This document shows, piece after piece, positions 8,575 to 16,972 of a stretch of DNA of 64,000 nt. The notes beneath the pieces were generated by a model, which was not told the DNA's origin, made no database searches, and was given only the letters and a program-made list of their open reading frames with translations. The position numbers and the translations under genes were made by a program. This DNA comes from Paenibacillus mangrovi (lineage in GTDB: Bacteria; Bacillota; Bacilli; Paenibacillales; Paenibacillaceae): the NCBI RefSeq assembly GCF_022898935.1, contig NZ_JALIRP010000006.1:310001-374000 (forward strand). The letters are read 5' to 3'. The first letter of the stretch is position 1. The number at the start of each line of letters is the position of its first letter.

Positions 8575-10150
8575 AACTGATGGTCGTTCTGACAAGGCTA
8601 CTTCTAGTTTGGATTGCGAGATCTCCTTTCGTTACTACATGCTTACTGTCAATCGTTATAGGAGTAAAAACAGCCTGCTGAACCAGATATGTGATCATCT
8701 TTCGAATATCGTGATCATTGTCACGGCTGGTCATGATACTCATGGTCTTGATGTTACGAGTGATCTCATGCTGATTTCCTTCAATCATTTCGAGGTACTG
8801 AGCGCTCTTGTTCATTCGATTGATTTCAGATTGGAGAGCGATGATCCGGCTGCTCAATTGTTGCTTCTGTAATGTAAGAACTTGAACCATCTTTGTATTC
8901 TCGTCGATGGTTTCGAGGTCCTTCACCTTCGAGGCGAGCCGTTTGGAGTGTACGTCTGCCAGCTGCAATTGATTGTCTGTAGCAGTTAATTCGGTTTTAG
9001 CTTTATTCAACCGCTCAGCGACAAGTTGACGTTCTTTCAACATCTGCGCGTATACAAGAGAGCTTACGGTTTCCAGATTTTGTGATTTCAGGTCATTCAG
9101 TACGGCATCTATGACAGAATGTATCCGACCTGACTTAATTTTATATTTGCAGGTTGGGCAGCAGTACCATTTCTTGAGGTATTGCTTACCTGTCTTCTTA
9201 TAAGTTGTGCTTTGATCCTTACAGTTCAACATTTGGTTGCAAACGGCGCAAGATAGCAGATTGCTTAGGTAGAAGCTCGTTTTGTACATCTTGGGATTAA
9301 GATCACCGGTTTTTCTTTGCTCATAGATCGCCCAAGTTTCTTTCCATTCCTCCAAGCTCATAATGGGTACGATCAGATCGCTTTTGATCATCAACCACCC
9401 TTCCATTGGAGTAATCGAGTTTCTTGATCGTTCGGACTTGCGTTGATGTGTCATGTAACCAGCGTAAAATGGGTTCGTTATGATCCAGCGTACCGCTGAC
9501 TTATTTATTGATTTTCCGAATTCATGGCTAACAATAGAAGCAATCGATTGGAAGCCTTCGCGATTGCGGTACAATTCGTAAACTCGGCGAACAATAGTTA
9601 ACTCCGCTTCATATTGCGAGAACGTCTTAGTCGCTTTGTCATATCGGTAACCAAATGGAGCTTTACCGCCAGTCCACTTTCCTTGCTTGAGAATGTTTCT
9701 TGCAGTATCGCGGGTGCGTATACGTGTATTATCGACTTCTAATTTTGAGGTTCCATCCTTAATAAGATCCACAATAAAATCCCCGGAGTCATATAAGCTC
9801 TCAGAACTTGTGATGACAACAGGGATGTTGCAGCCGCTCAAAGTCATTCGGATCTTCTGGTGCTCCATCGGATTTCTCGCCATTCTATCATGGTGATTCA
9901 TCAACACAAAGTCGAATTTACCGTCAATCGCATCCTTGAGAAGTTGGGATACACCTGGTCGGTCATCTAATTGTTTCTTTCTGGCTGATACGGAGGGATC
10001 AAGATACTCATAGGCAATCGTACAGCCATATTTTTCAGCAAAATCATGTGCCATGGATTGCTGTGTTTCCATGTTTTGCTTAGCTGTAGAGTGCCGTCCA
10101 TAGAAGGCACCCTTCATGCCAGGTTGAATGAGATTAGCTAACGGCAACAT
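8573..10150 (-). CDS. Large serine recombinase (second of a coupled pair)
   Basis: 525 aa. Resolvase catalytic domain about residues 14-150 with FYGRHSTAKQNMETQQ (nucleophile S21) and DRMARNP. The 'recombinase' domain follows (GQGKWTGGKAPFGYRYD-like segment, then the NPFYAGYMTHQR motif), then a zinc ribbon with CAVC and CCPTC pairs and a long coiled-coil region near the C-terminus, the layout of integrases such as SpoIVCA, CcrB or phiC31. Its start overlaps the stop of the 483-aa recombinase by 17 nt, indicating translational coupling. Family knowledge: these enzymes catalyse attP x attB integration, and reverse it only with a directionality factor. The paired arrangement recalls ccrA-ccrB of SCC elements; the two probably act together. 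Confidence 0.9.
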   Translation of the reverse strand: MLPLANLIQPGMKGAFYGRHSTAKQNMETQQSMAHDFAEKYGCTIAYEYLDPSVSARKKQLDDRPGVSQLLKDAIDGKFDFVLMNHHDRMARNPMEHQKIRMTLSGCNIPVVITSSESLYDSGDFIVDLIKDGTSKLEVDNTRIRTRDTARNILKQGKWTGGKAPFGYRYDKATKTFSQYEAELTIVRRVYELYRNREGFQSIASIVSHEFGKSINKSAVRWIITNPFYAGYMTHQRKSERSRNSITPMEGWLMIKSDLIVPIMSLEEWKETWAIYEQRKTGDLNPKMYKTSFYLSNLLSCAVCNQMLNCKDQSTTYKKTGKQYLKKWYCCPTCKYKIKSGRIHSVIDAVLNDLKSQNLETVSSLVYAQMLKERQLVAERLNKAKTELTATDNQLQLADVHSKRLASKVKDLETIDENTKMVQVLTLQKQQLSSRIIALQSEINRMNKSAQYLEMIEGNQHEITRNIKTMSIMTSRDNDHDIRKMITYLVQQAVFTPITIDSKHVVTKGDLAIQTRSSLVRTTIS

Positions 10151-11585
10151 GTACGACTACCGCCTTTCCATTAAACGGGTCCCGAAATTGGATACTTAAT
10201 GAAGGTGCATCAAGCCCAATGTAATGAACGATGTCGCGGATGAATGCTTCTCTTTGACTGGTATCATAGGAGAGCACTTCGGATAGAAGATCAACAGATT
10301 GCTGAAGCTGCTCCATGAGTAGGTATTTTTCCTGCAATTCAGCTAACTTCTTTGGGTAATTCTCCTGCAGTAATTCCTCCAATCTAATGCTATTGTGCAG
10401 GTGAAGGAGTGCTTCTTGTAAATCAGGCGTCGGATTTTGCATCCATATCGAGGTGTCTTCATAAAGCTTCTGTTTGTAAAATTGAATCGCTTCGCGGCTC
10501 TCCGTTATAGATTGTTCATAAAACGTAATAAGGTCGCTATGCGTAATCTTGTACACTTCGGAAAAATAAGTCTGGAACTGTAGTGTGATGAACTTTGCGC
10601 ATTCCTCCAGTAGGGCTTCTTCCAGAAGATCAGGAGCTAGACGGAGATAATTATGTTTTTTGCATGTGTAAAACGTTCTTGTACTGATGTCCGTGATTTC
10701 TTTGCCGAACATGGCATTGCCGCACTTGCTGCAAAATAACAGTCCGTCAAGCATCATAGGCACTCGATTATGATTTCGAGTGCGAGTTTGCTTAAGGCTG
10801 TTCATTCGTTCTTGTGCTTTGTCCCAAGTAATCTCGTCGACGATGATGAGGTTTTCGTTCTCAATCTCTACGTACTCGCCGAACTCTTCGATCTTACGTA
10901 TGCCTTTGTATATCATGTTACCAATCAGGCTTTGAATACGGTTATAATCCCATTTCACAGGGAACCAAGTGTATTGCTGCATGTCTCGTACGAAGTCAGA
11001 GAATGAAGCGCACTTTGTGTCAATGATTGCATCGTATAGTTTTCTTATAATCTCTGCCTGATCAGGTTGCACATGATACAGCTTATCCTTGTCGACAAAA
11101 TATCCATAGGCGATCCGACCTTGAGCGTGTTTTCCTTGTTTCGTCATCGTATATTTCGTTTCTTTTATGCGTTGGACAATTTGGTTCGCTTCACGCTGAT
11201 TGAAGCCGGCGATGATGAGCTCGAAGAATTCTCCTGCAGGAGAATATTGAATCGGGATTTCATTGTCGGCTGTGAATACAACCGTTACCTGCTTGGACCG
11301 AAGTAACTCGAAGAGCTCCATAGATTGCACTACATTTCTGGCAAGGCGATCGCGCTTATACACATAAATCGTTGAGACTAATCCGTTTTCGATGTCTTGT
11401 ACTAGACGGTTCAACTCAGGTCGCGCACGTATTTCGGTTTTTCGTGCGGACACGGCTTCATCCAAATACAAATCATCAAACAGGATGCCTTTCGCTTTAA
11501 CTTTCTCAAGTGCAAGAGCCTTCTGCATATCGATCGAATGCTCTTGTGATTTGATTGAGCTTCGAGCATACAAAACGGTCTTCAT
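10134..11585 (-). CDS. Large serine recombinase (first of a coupled pair)
   Basis: 483 aa. N-terminal resolvase domain (about residues 1-145): VLYARSSIKSQEHSIDMQ with S10 in the nucleophile position, and YKRDRLARN. The recombinase domain follows (RIAYGYFVDKDKLYHVQPDQAEIIRKLYDAI), then a zinc ribbon (LFCSKCGNAMFG and TCKKH) and a helical C-terminus. AGGAG is positioned 10 nt upstream of the ATG and overlaps the stop codon region of the preceding 52-aa ORF. With that ORF and the 525-aa recombinase it forms a three-gene operon. It is a candidate for the enzyme that inserted, and could excise, the island. Confidence 0.9.
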   Translation of the reverse strand: MKTVLYARSSIKSQEHSIDMQKALALEKVKAKGILFDDLYLDEAVSARKTEIRARPELNRLVQDIENGLVSTIYVYKRDRLARNVVQSMELFELLRSKQVTVVFTADNEIPIQYSPAGEFFELIIAGFNQREANQIVQRIKETKYTMTKQGKHAQGRIAYGYFVDKDKLYHVQPDQAEIIRKLYDAIIDTKCASFSDFVRDMQQYTWFPVKWDYNRIQSLIGNMIYKGIRKIEEFGEYVEIENENLIIVDEITWDKAQERMNSLKQTRTRNHNRVPMMLDGLLFCSKCGNAMFGKEITDISTRTFYTCKKHNYLRLAPDLLEEALLEECAKFITLQFQTYFSEVYKITHSDLITFYEQSITESREAIQFYKQKLYEDTSIWMQNPTPDLQEALLHLHNSIRLEELLQENYPKKLAELQEKYLLMEQLQQSVDLLSEVLSYDTSQREAFIRDIVHYIGLDAPSLSIQFRDPFNGKAVVVHVAVS

Positions 11586-11591
11586 TGTTGA

Positions 11592-11750
11592 TTACTCCTC
11601 TCCCTGGCTATCGCCTGAATGCTCAGCGATGAGCTGCTTTTTCAAAAGCTGCACGTATAGATCCATCCATTTACGTGCGGCATCCGGATCGTGAATTTGG
11701 GTGATGGATGAGATTTGAAAATCGGTGGTACGTGACTTTTTACGGTTCAT
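11592..11750 (-). CDS. Small 52-aa protein heading the recombinase operon
   Basis: I start at ATG 11750 because TAGGAGGA lies 9 nt upstream; a longer frame upstream lacks a site. It begins MNRKKSRTTDFQ and is rich in charged residues (DAARKWMDLYVQLLKKQLIAEH is probably a helix). No family recognised. Its stop is 6 bp before the first recombinase start, so it is cotranscribed and probably coupled. Position and size would suit a recombination directionality factor or an accessory DNA-binding protein; this is inference only. Confidence 0.65.
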   Translation of the reverse strand: MNRKKSRTTDFQISSITQIHDPDAARKWMDLYVQLLKKQLIAEHSGDSQGEE

Positions 11751-11783
11751 GGTGTTATTCCTCCTAAGGTGGTGATGAAGGTA
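11751..11783. promoter_or_regulatory. 33-bp divergent junction with back-to-back ribosome-binding sites
   Basis: The minus-strand 52-aa ORF and the plus-strand XRE gene are separated by only 33 bp, which hold AGGAGG for the former and AAGGTGG for the latter almost back to back. Both promoters must therefore lie inside the opposite gene, and the two transcripts overlap at their 5' ends. Confidence 0.7.
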
Positions 11784-12128
11784 ATGAGTAATTTTGGACA
11801 ACAACTTCGGCTAATCAGACAACAGAAGGGATTCGGACTTAATGAATTCGCGAAGGAGTTAGGTGTGTCGCCTGCATACTTAAGTAATTTGGAAACAGGT
11901 AAAACACAAACCATCCAATTGGAAGTATTGAGCAAGCTACAGTATGAGCTTCAAATGATCGTTGATGAGATGAATACGATGGATGATCCGGTCGCATGGC
12001 GTGCAGAGCGAATAAGCGAATTACTTCTAAACTTGAATCGTACGCATCCGACTGTGGCGGATTACTTCATGTCAATGATCGAGCAAGGGATAGAACTTTT
12101 CACAGCTAGATCATCCGGCATTCATTAA
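11784..12128 (+). CDS. XRE-family transcriptional regulator of the island
   Basis: 114 aa from ATG 11784 (AAGGTGG 11 nt upstream; in-frame ATG 11775 or GTG 11769 are alternatives). Residues about 5-60 form an HTH_3 domain: LRLIRQQKGFGLNEFAKELGVSPAYLSNLE. The C-terminal half is acidic and helical, perhaps for dimerisation. It is divergent from the recombinase operon, with overlapping 5' regions, so it is the natural candidate for a repressor that keeps the recombinases silent. It ends in a convergent terminator. Confidence 0.85.
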   Translation: MSNFGQQLRLIRQQKGFGLNEFAKELGVSPAYLSNLETGKTQTIQLEVLSKLQYELQMIVDEMNTMDDPVAWRAERISELLLNLNRTHPTVADYFMSMIEQGIELFTARSSGIH

Positions 12129-12154
12129 GCTGCCCCAAACATTGGAAGAGTATA

Positions 12155-12184
12155 CACGATCATAAACGATCATTTATGATCGTG
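12155..12184. repeat. 12-bp perfect inverted repeat with 6-nt spacer
   Basis: CACGATCATAAA (12155-12166) and TTTATGATCGTG (12173-12184) flank CGATCA. There is no T-tract, so it is not a terminator. It could be an operator for the adjacent XRE protein or a recombinase accessory site. Confidence 0.6.
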
Positions 12185-12205
12185 AATAAACTGGCGTCGT
12201 AGTGG

Positions 12206-12243
12206 AAAGCCTAACTCCTGTAATTGGAAGGAGTTAGGCTTTT
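12206..12243. terminator. Bidirectional terminator
   Basis: AAAGCCTAACTCCT pairs with AGGAGTTAGGCTTT around an 8-9-nt loop. It lies between the convergent XRE gene and the 86-aa gene and overlaps the latter's stop codon. Confidence 0.85.
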
Positions 12244-12494
12244 GGCGTGTATTCCGTTAATTCTAAAGTAAGACCTTCCTGTACCATCGCTACTTGGAGA
12301 TTGAAACGGTTATCTTTGCCGAGCCTTTGATGAAGCCAAACATCCGCTGCTGCGCGTCTTAGCTGATTTTCAAAATCATACAGTCGGCGTAAAACAAGGT
12401 CAGAGAATGAGTGCTGTTTTAAATCGGATAATGAGGTAAAGCTGTTCTGTGCGTCTCGATGTTCAATGGTGAAACGAACCTTGAGTTGTCCCAT
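12234..12494 (-). CDS. Conserved-looking 86-aa hypothetical protein
   Basis: Starts at ATG 12494 with GAGGTGATC just upstream. Short soluble protein with MGQLKVRFTIEHRD, a helical middle (DLVLRRLYDFENQLRRAAADVWLH) and a beta-rich end (VQEGLTLELTEYTP). Not recognised. It is divergent from the third recombinase across a 104-bp interval, so it may be part of that recombinase's control region. Confidence 0.55.
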   Translation of the reverse strand: MGQLKVRFTIEHRDAQNSFTSLSDLKQHSFSDLVLRRLYDFENQLRRAAADVWLHQRLGKDNRFNLQVAMVQEGLTLELTEYTPKA

Positions 12495-12532
12495 ATGATC
12501 ACCTCGATTCTATTCTATGCGGGAGAATCCAT

Positions 12533-12580
12533 TGGACAACCTTACGTTTTAACATAAATTTACGTGGACAGGCATAGGTA
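12533..12580 (+). promoter_or_regulatory. Candidate promoter region of the third recombinase
   Basis: A SigA-like reading is TGGACA (12533-12538), 16 bp, TAAATT (12555-12560). A SigE-like reading is cATAaat (12553-12559), 12 bp, gCATAGGTA (12572-12580), but its spacer is about 2 bp short and transcription would start almost on the ribosome-binding site. Neither is convincing without transcript data. Confidence 0.3.
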
Positions 12581-12598
12581 TGGACAAGGAGGGAAGTC

Positions 12599-14077
12599 AT
12601 GAGCAGAATACGTAAAACTGATCCAGAAGTCGATCTCTGCTATGTGGCTTTGTACTGCCGAGTCTCGACGGATGAGCAAGCACGGGAAGGCGTCTCGTTG
12701 GACGAACAGCAAGAACGTTTGAAAGCTTATTGCAGGGCAATGGGCTGGTCAGATCATGTGCAGGTTTTTGTGGACGATGGATTCTCCGCCAAAAATCTGG
12801 ACCGACCGGAGCTTAAGCGATTGATTCAGGCTGTCAAAAATGGTAGCGTCTCTCGAATCATGGTAACCAAGTTGGATCGAATGAGCAGAAGACTACTCGA
12901 TCTGCTTAACTTAATTGATTTATTTCAGGATTATGAAGTTTCATTTGTATCCATCAGTGAATCATTCGACACGAATACGCCTTCTGGTAGGCTTACGTTG
13001 CAGGTATTAGGGGCAGTAGCTGAATTTGAAAGGGAACGGATTCGTGAACGTGTGTTTGAAAATATGTTTCATGCCGCAAATACAGGGAAATGGCTGACAC
13101 AAAGTCCATATGGTTATGATTTGGTGGACAAGTCATTAGTTATCAATGATAAAGAAGCTGAGATCGTAAGGAGGGTCTATGATTTGTACCTCAATGAGGG
13201 ACTTGGATTCTATTCGATTGCCAAAGGATTAAATGAGGAAGGAGTTCCATCCAGACAGCGAAAAGAATGGTCGATTCGAGCAATTAAACTGATGCTAACC
13301 AATCCTGCTTACAAAGGCACATTGGTATGGAACCGGAAAGATTCAAGTAAATCGCAGCGTAAAGATAAGGATATAGCGGAATGGGTAACTGTCGAAGACT
13401 GCCTTCCTATTATTATAGAGAAGTCCGTCTGGGAACGGGTACAAAATCGGATGGGACAAATAACAATGGCTCCAAGAGCGAAATCAAGCCCACATTTATT
13501 GGGCGGTTTATTGAGGTGTGGAAAATGCGGTTCTGGTATGAGCATCGGTTTTTCGGGATCTCCTAGCAAAAGATACCGGGTTTATCGCTGCTCTGCGAAT
13601 AAAAACAAAGGTACCTGTACAAGTAAGCAATACCGGGCTGATTCGGTCGAGGAATGGTTTAAAGAAGGTTTGGTGCAGCTCATGGAAGATACATCAGGCA
13701 TTCTTATGATTATGGTGAAGGATGCTGCTGTTAAGTCGGAGCGAGAGCAGCTAGAGCAAAAGGTAAACACAGCAAAAGCGCGCTATAAGAGGAAAATTGA
13801 AGCTTACACCTCTGGACTAATCGAGTTGGAGGATTTGAATGAGGAAAAGGAAAGGCTTGATCAAATCCTCCTTGATCTGGAGAAAATGTCCCGCGGTGAA
13901 GTCGAAACGGTAGATATGGAGCAGCTTCAACAAGAACTTAATGATAAAGTGAATAATATCATTTCTGCAATAGATATATTGCCTGTCGAGCAAGCGAAAG
14001 GGATTATTCAGACGTTCATTCAGTACGTGGTTATTCATGGTGACAAGGATATTGAGATAAAATTGCAACCAATCTGA
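12599..14077 (+). CDS. Large serine recombinase, SpoIVCA/PinE type (third, separate)
   Basis: 492 aa with a strong AAGGAGG site. Resolvase domain residues about 13-160: ALYCRVSTDEQAREGVSLDEQ with catalytic S23, DGFSAKNLDRPELKRL and KLDRMSRRLLDL. Recombinase domain about 175-290 (KWLTQSPYGYDLVDKSLVIN, then NPAYKGTLVWNR). Zinc ribbon LLRCGKCGSGM ... YRCSANKNKGTC, then a coiled-coil region. It resembles the classic SpoIVCA/phage-integrase group more than the coupled pair does. It is transcribed away from them and ends in an 18-bp terminator stem. Any of the three may act on the spoVR att site. Confidence 0.92.
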   Translation: MSRIRKTDPEVDLCYVALYCRVSTDEQAREGVSLDEQQERLKAYCRAMGWSDHVQVFVDDGFSAKNLDRPELKRLIQAVKNGSVSRIMVTKLDRMSRRLLDLLNLIDLFQDYEVSFVSISESFDTNTPSGRLTLQVLGAVAEFERERIRERVFENMFHAANTGKWLTQSPYGYDLVDKSLVINDKEAEIVRRVYDLYLNEGLGFYSIAKGLNEEGVPSRQRKEWSIRAIKLMLTNPAYKGTLVWNRKDSSKSQRKDKDIAEWVTVEDCLPIIIEKSVWERVQNRMGQITMAPRAKSSPHLLGGLLRCGKCGSGMSIGFSGSPSKRYRVYRCSANKNKGTCTSKQYRADSVEEWFKEGLVQLMEDTSGILMIMVKDAAVKSEREQLEQKVNTAKARYKRKIEAYTSGLIELEDLNEEKERLDQILLDLEKMSRGEVETVDMEQLQQELNDKVNNIISAIDILPVEQAKGIIQTFIQYVVIHGDKDIEIKLQPI

Positions 14078-14104
14078 AAAGAGAAAATAGGTTCTGGAAT
14101 TCAT

Positions 14105-14151
14105 GCAAATAACCATAACCTTCGAAGAGCTACAAGGTTATGGTTATTTGC
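14105..14151. terminator. Long bidirectional terminator
   Basis: An 18-bp perfect stem (GCAAATAACCATAACCTT, 14105-14122, with its complement at 14134-14151) and an 11-nt loop separate the convergent recombinase and J-domain gene. Confidence 0.85.
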
Positions 14152-14155
14152 TATT

Positions 14156-16006
14156 TCATGGTTTTAATTTTAGATTATTATCTCTATTATCCCAGCCTGT
14201 TACCTTGCCGTTAGAAAATGAAATAGTGGAATTACCGTAATACCATGTACTTAGAGGACCAATCTCCATAATTTGATTGGGTGTTCCCATAACGGACTGA
14301 ACATCTTGATCCGTAGAACCTAATGAAAAATTGCCCACTTTAATCGAAGAATGTTTCAATTTTAAATTTCGGTCTCTATCATCCCAGCCTGTTACCTTGC
14401 CGTTAGAAAATGAAATAGTGGAATTACCGTAATACCATGTACTTAGAGGACCAATCTCCATAATTTGATTGGGTGTTCCCATAACGGACTGAACATCTTG
14501 ATCCGTAGAACCTAATGAAAAATTGCCCGCTTTAATCGAAGAATGTTTCAATTTTAAATTTCGGTCTCTATCATCCCAGCCTGTTACCTTGCCGTTAGAA
14601 AATGAAATAGTGGAATTACCGTAATACCATGTACTTAGAGGACCAATTTCCATAATTTGATCGGGTGTTCCCATAACGGACTGAACATCTTGATCCGTAG
14701 AACCTGATGAAAAATTACCTTCTTTAATCGAGGAATGTTTCAATTTTAAATTTCGGTCTTTATCATCCCAGCCCTTTACCTTGCCGTTAGAAAATGAAAT
14801 AGTGGAATTACCGTAATACCATGTACTTAGGGGACCGACTTCCATAATTTCATCGGGTGTCCCCATAACGGATTGAACATCTTCAGAAGAGGATCCAGAT
14901 GAAAAAGTGCCCTCTTTTGTAGTAGATGATGGATTATTATCTAACACTGAATTGTTTTGCTCAGTAACTTCCTCGATCTCTAATGGTTCATCCTTTGTTA
15001 TGTCAGGGGTGGAAACATCGTTTTCACTAAAAGTTTCAATGTTGGTTATTAAATCTGTTTCTTCAGATACGGGATCTGTATTTATGCTCGTTAGATCTTC
15101 GAGAGGAAAGGGATCCTCTTCGCCTTCAGCTTCAGTATCTAAAGCAGGCTGTTGTAAATTTAAATTTAATTCTGGTTCCTCAGATTTAAGGACTAATGGA
15201 GTGTCAGTGTTGCCAGTAAAATTAAAAATCTTAATGCATATTAATATTAAGATGACAACGCCTATGGTTTTTAAATAAGCTCTCCAATTAAATCCAACTC
15301 TGAAATCAAAATATGATTGTTTTGCAGTGCGTTCCGGATTAGCAAACTTGTTATAGTTTAGATCACCGAGAAAGAAATCATATTCAAATCGGTTTCGATA
15401 AAACCGATATTGTCTATCGAATATTCTGCGTCTGTCAGCGTCCATTAAGGTTTCATACGCATTTTTTAGTACCTTAAAAGATTCTTCATCTCCTCCTACA
15501 TCAGGATGGTTTGTTTTTGCTTTTAATCGAAAAGTTTTCTTTATTTCATCTGTATTGGCAGCTGAGGAGACGCCTAAAATTGAATAGTAATCAACAAATC
15601 CTTTGAATAAACCAAGAATATCTACTGAATCCCCATAGGGTTCAAACTCAACGCCATAATGTTTTTCGTAAATTAATTTTGAAATATGTAACTGTGCATT
15701 ATGATATGTACATTGATTGTACAGGGAATAAAATTCACCCTGTTGTTTTGAATCGATTTCTAGATTAATTTGAATCTGTTCTAATTGGGGGAATAATATG
15801 CAAGAAAGATGGTGAAAAAGAAAATTAATAGCCTCTTTGATCTGAGTTTGATTGTAATCCCGAAACAAGATAATGATCCAGTTGATTAGACATTTCTTTA
15901 TTTCATCATCAGCCCATAACTCACTATTTACAATCTCGTATTTTTTTAAATACCATAGAACAATTTTTGGAATTGATTCAATTCCCTTATACCGAGGTAG
16001 CCCCAT
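14156..16006 (-). CDS. Membrane J-domain protein with four 64-residue C-terminal repeats
   Basis: 616 aa. An N-terminal helical region (1-130) precedes a DnaJ domain (about 138-200: DYYSILGVSSAANTDEIKK, HPD at 167-169). One membrane segment (about 244-263) leads to an acidic Ser/Thr/Glu-rich linker (about 270-360) and four nearly identical 64-aa repeats to the end. Each repeat contains DVQSVMGTPD, STWYYGNSTISFSNGKV and GWDD, a small beta-rich unit recalling SmpA/OmlA-like folds. Family knowledge: HPD stimulates the ATPase of an Hsp70 partner, but no DnaK is encoded here, so it would use the host's. AGGAGATGG precedes the ATG. It is 20 bp downstream of a second J-domain gene in the same operon. 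Function unknown. Confidence 0.75.
   Translation of the reverse strand: MGLPRYKGIESIPKIVLWYLKKYEIVNSELWADDEIKKCLINWIIILFRDYNQTQIKEAINFLFHHLSCILFPQLEQIQINLEIDSKQQGEFYSLYNQCTYHNAQLHISKLIYEKHYGVEFEPYGDSVDILGLFKGFVDYYSILGVSSAANTDEIKKTFRLKAKTNHPDVGGDEESFKVLKNAYETLMDADRRRIFDRQYRFYRNRFEYDFFLGDLNYNKFANPERTAKQSYFDFRVGFNWRAYLKTIGVVILILICIKIFNFTGNTDTPLVLKSEEPELNLNLQQPALDTEAEGEEDPFPLEDLTSINTDPVSEETDLITNIETFSENDVSTPDITKDEPLEIEEVTEQNNSVLDNNPSSTTKEGTFSSGSSSEDVQSVMGTPDEIMEVGPLSTWYYGNSTISFSNGKVKGWDDKDRNLKLKHSSIKEGNFSSGSTDQDVQSVMGTPDQIMEIGPLSTWYYGNSTISFSNGKVTGWDDRDRNLKLKHSSIKAGNFSLGSTDQDVQSVMGTPNQIMEIGPLSTWYYGNSTISFSNGKVTGWDDRDRNLKLKHSSIKVGNFSLGSTDQDVQSVMGTPNQIMEIGPLSTWYYGNSTISFSNGKVTGWDNRDNNLKLKP
14159..14920. 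repeat. Four tandem 192-bp repeats inside the J-domain gene
   Basis: The anchor TACCATGTAC recurs at 14241, 14433, 14625 and 14817, an exact 192-bp (64-codon) period. The three units nearest the 3' end are almost identical at DNA level; the innermost (about 14729-14920) is more diverged. This implies recent expansion and likely copy-number variation. Confidence 0.95.
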
Positions 16007-16026
16007 GGTTCCATCTCCTAAATAAA

Positions 16027-16779
16027 TTATTGATCAAGATTTCTTGGAACAGGAACTTTCCCAAAAAGAATATGCTTTAGTGCAACAAGCATTTGGTATA
16101 TTCCGTAGATAATTGGTCCATAAGCAACCAGATATGCTCCCCCGCCTTTCGAGGCTTCGTTATATGTCGCGAAGGTAATTACACCACCGATTCCAAAGGC
16201 AACTAGTCCAATTATAAAAGGTTTGAAAGCAGCCCTTCGAATCATGCTTTTTCTGTAATTTACACAAGAACTCGCAATGGTTTTAGCAATATGTTCGGGA
16301 CATCCCCGTTGAATGAGCAAAGGCGATATTTGATTCCAACTTTTATTTTGAAATGCTAATTCGTAAGCCATTTGAAACATTTCTTCTTCGAATCGATATG
16401 CGGCATAATCATATTCCATTTCCTCATGCGTTGAAGCGTATTGTGAGAATTTATTTTGGTTTTGAAGTGATGCATCATATTTTTTACGTGATACGGGATC
16501 GGATAGAACCTCATAAGCATACCGAATCTTTTTAAATAAAGTGGTTGCAATCTGCATGTTTTCCTGGTTTTTGTCTGGGTGCCATTTCATTGCTAATTTC
16601 CGATAGGCTTGCTTGATTTCATCTTGACTGGAGTCCTCACCGATTTCCAAAATTTCATAAAGTGTTAAATGCAATAATTTCCCCTTACAGTTACCGCATT
16701 TAGCGAGTAACCTTTTTTCAGTCAATACGCGATTTTTGTTTCCACATTGGAAACAAGTAATAAGCTCGTATTCACTCAA
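16027..16779 (-). CDS. Membrane J-domain protein with N-terminal zinc ribbon
   Basis: I start at TTG 16779 (AGGTGA 8 nt upstream), giving 250 aa; longer in-frame starts lack a site. Residues about 6-34 have CFQCGN and AKCGNCKGK, a four-Cys zinc ribbon. Residues about 40-105 are a J domain (LYEILEIGEDSSQDEIKQAYRKLAMKWHPDKNQ, HPD present). The C-terminal third has two membrane helices (FIIGLVAFGIGGVITFATY; VAYGPIIYGIYQMLVALKHILF). Same operon as the 616-aa J-domain protein. Two membrane J-proteins side by side in an island suggest one functional unit, but no described system is recognised. Confidence 0.7.
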   Translation of the reverse strand: MSEYELITCFQCGNKNRVLTEKRLLAKCGNCKGKLLHLTLYEILEIGEDSSQDEIKQAYRKLAMKWHPDKNQENMQIATTLFKKIRYAYEVLSDPVSRKKYDASLQNQNKFSQYASTHEEMEYDYAAYRFEEEMFQMAYELAFQNKSWNQISPLLIQRGCPEHIAKTIASSCVNYRKSMIRRAAFKPFIIGLVAFGIGGVITFATYNEASKGGGAYLVAYGPIIYGIYQMLVALKHILFGKVPVPRNLDQ

Positions 16780-16972
16780 AATAACACTCACCTTTCGATG
16801 ATTAGCTAAAATCATCCATATTCTAACACTTATAGCACTTATATGTATATGTATCAAATAAAAATTATCATGTTAAAAACATTACTGGACGAATAGATAA
16901 TTTGCCTATTTCAAGCTGCGAAAATTGAGTAATATTAATATGCCCCCATTGATATTCAATGGGGGGTTAATT

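Noticed and set aside
12553-12580. SigE-like promoter (cATAaat / gCATAGGTA) before the third recombinase, which would tie excision to the mother cell
   Set aside because: Spacer about 2 bp short, -10 half matching, and the start point would fall on the ribosome-binding site. Left as a low-confidence option only.
14159-14920. Repeat array as CRISPR
   Set aside because: The 192-bp units are coding, in frame and directly adjacent with no short repeats or unique spacers.
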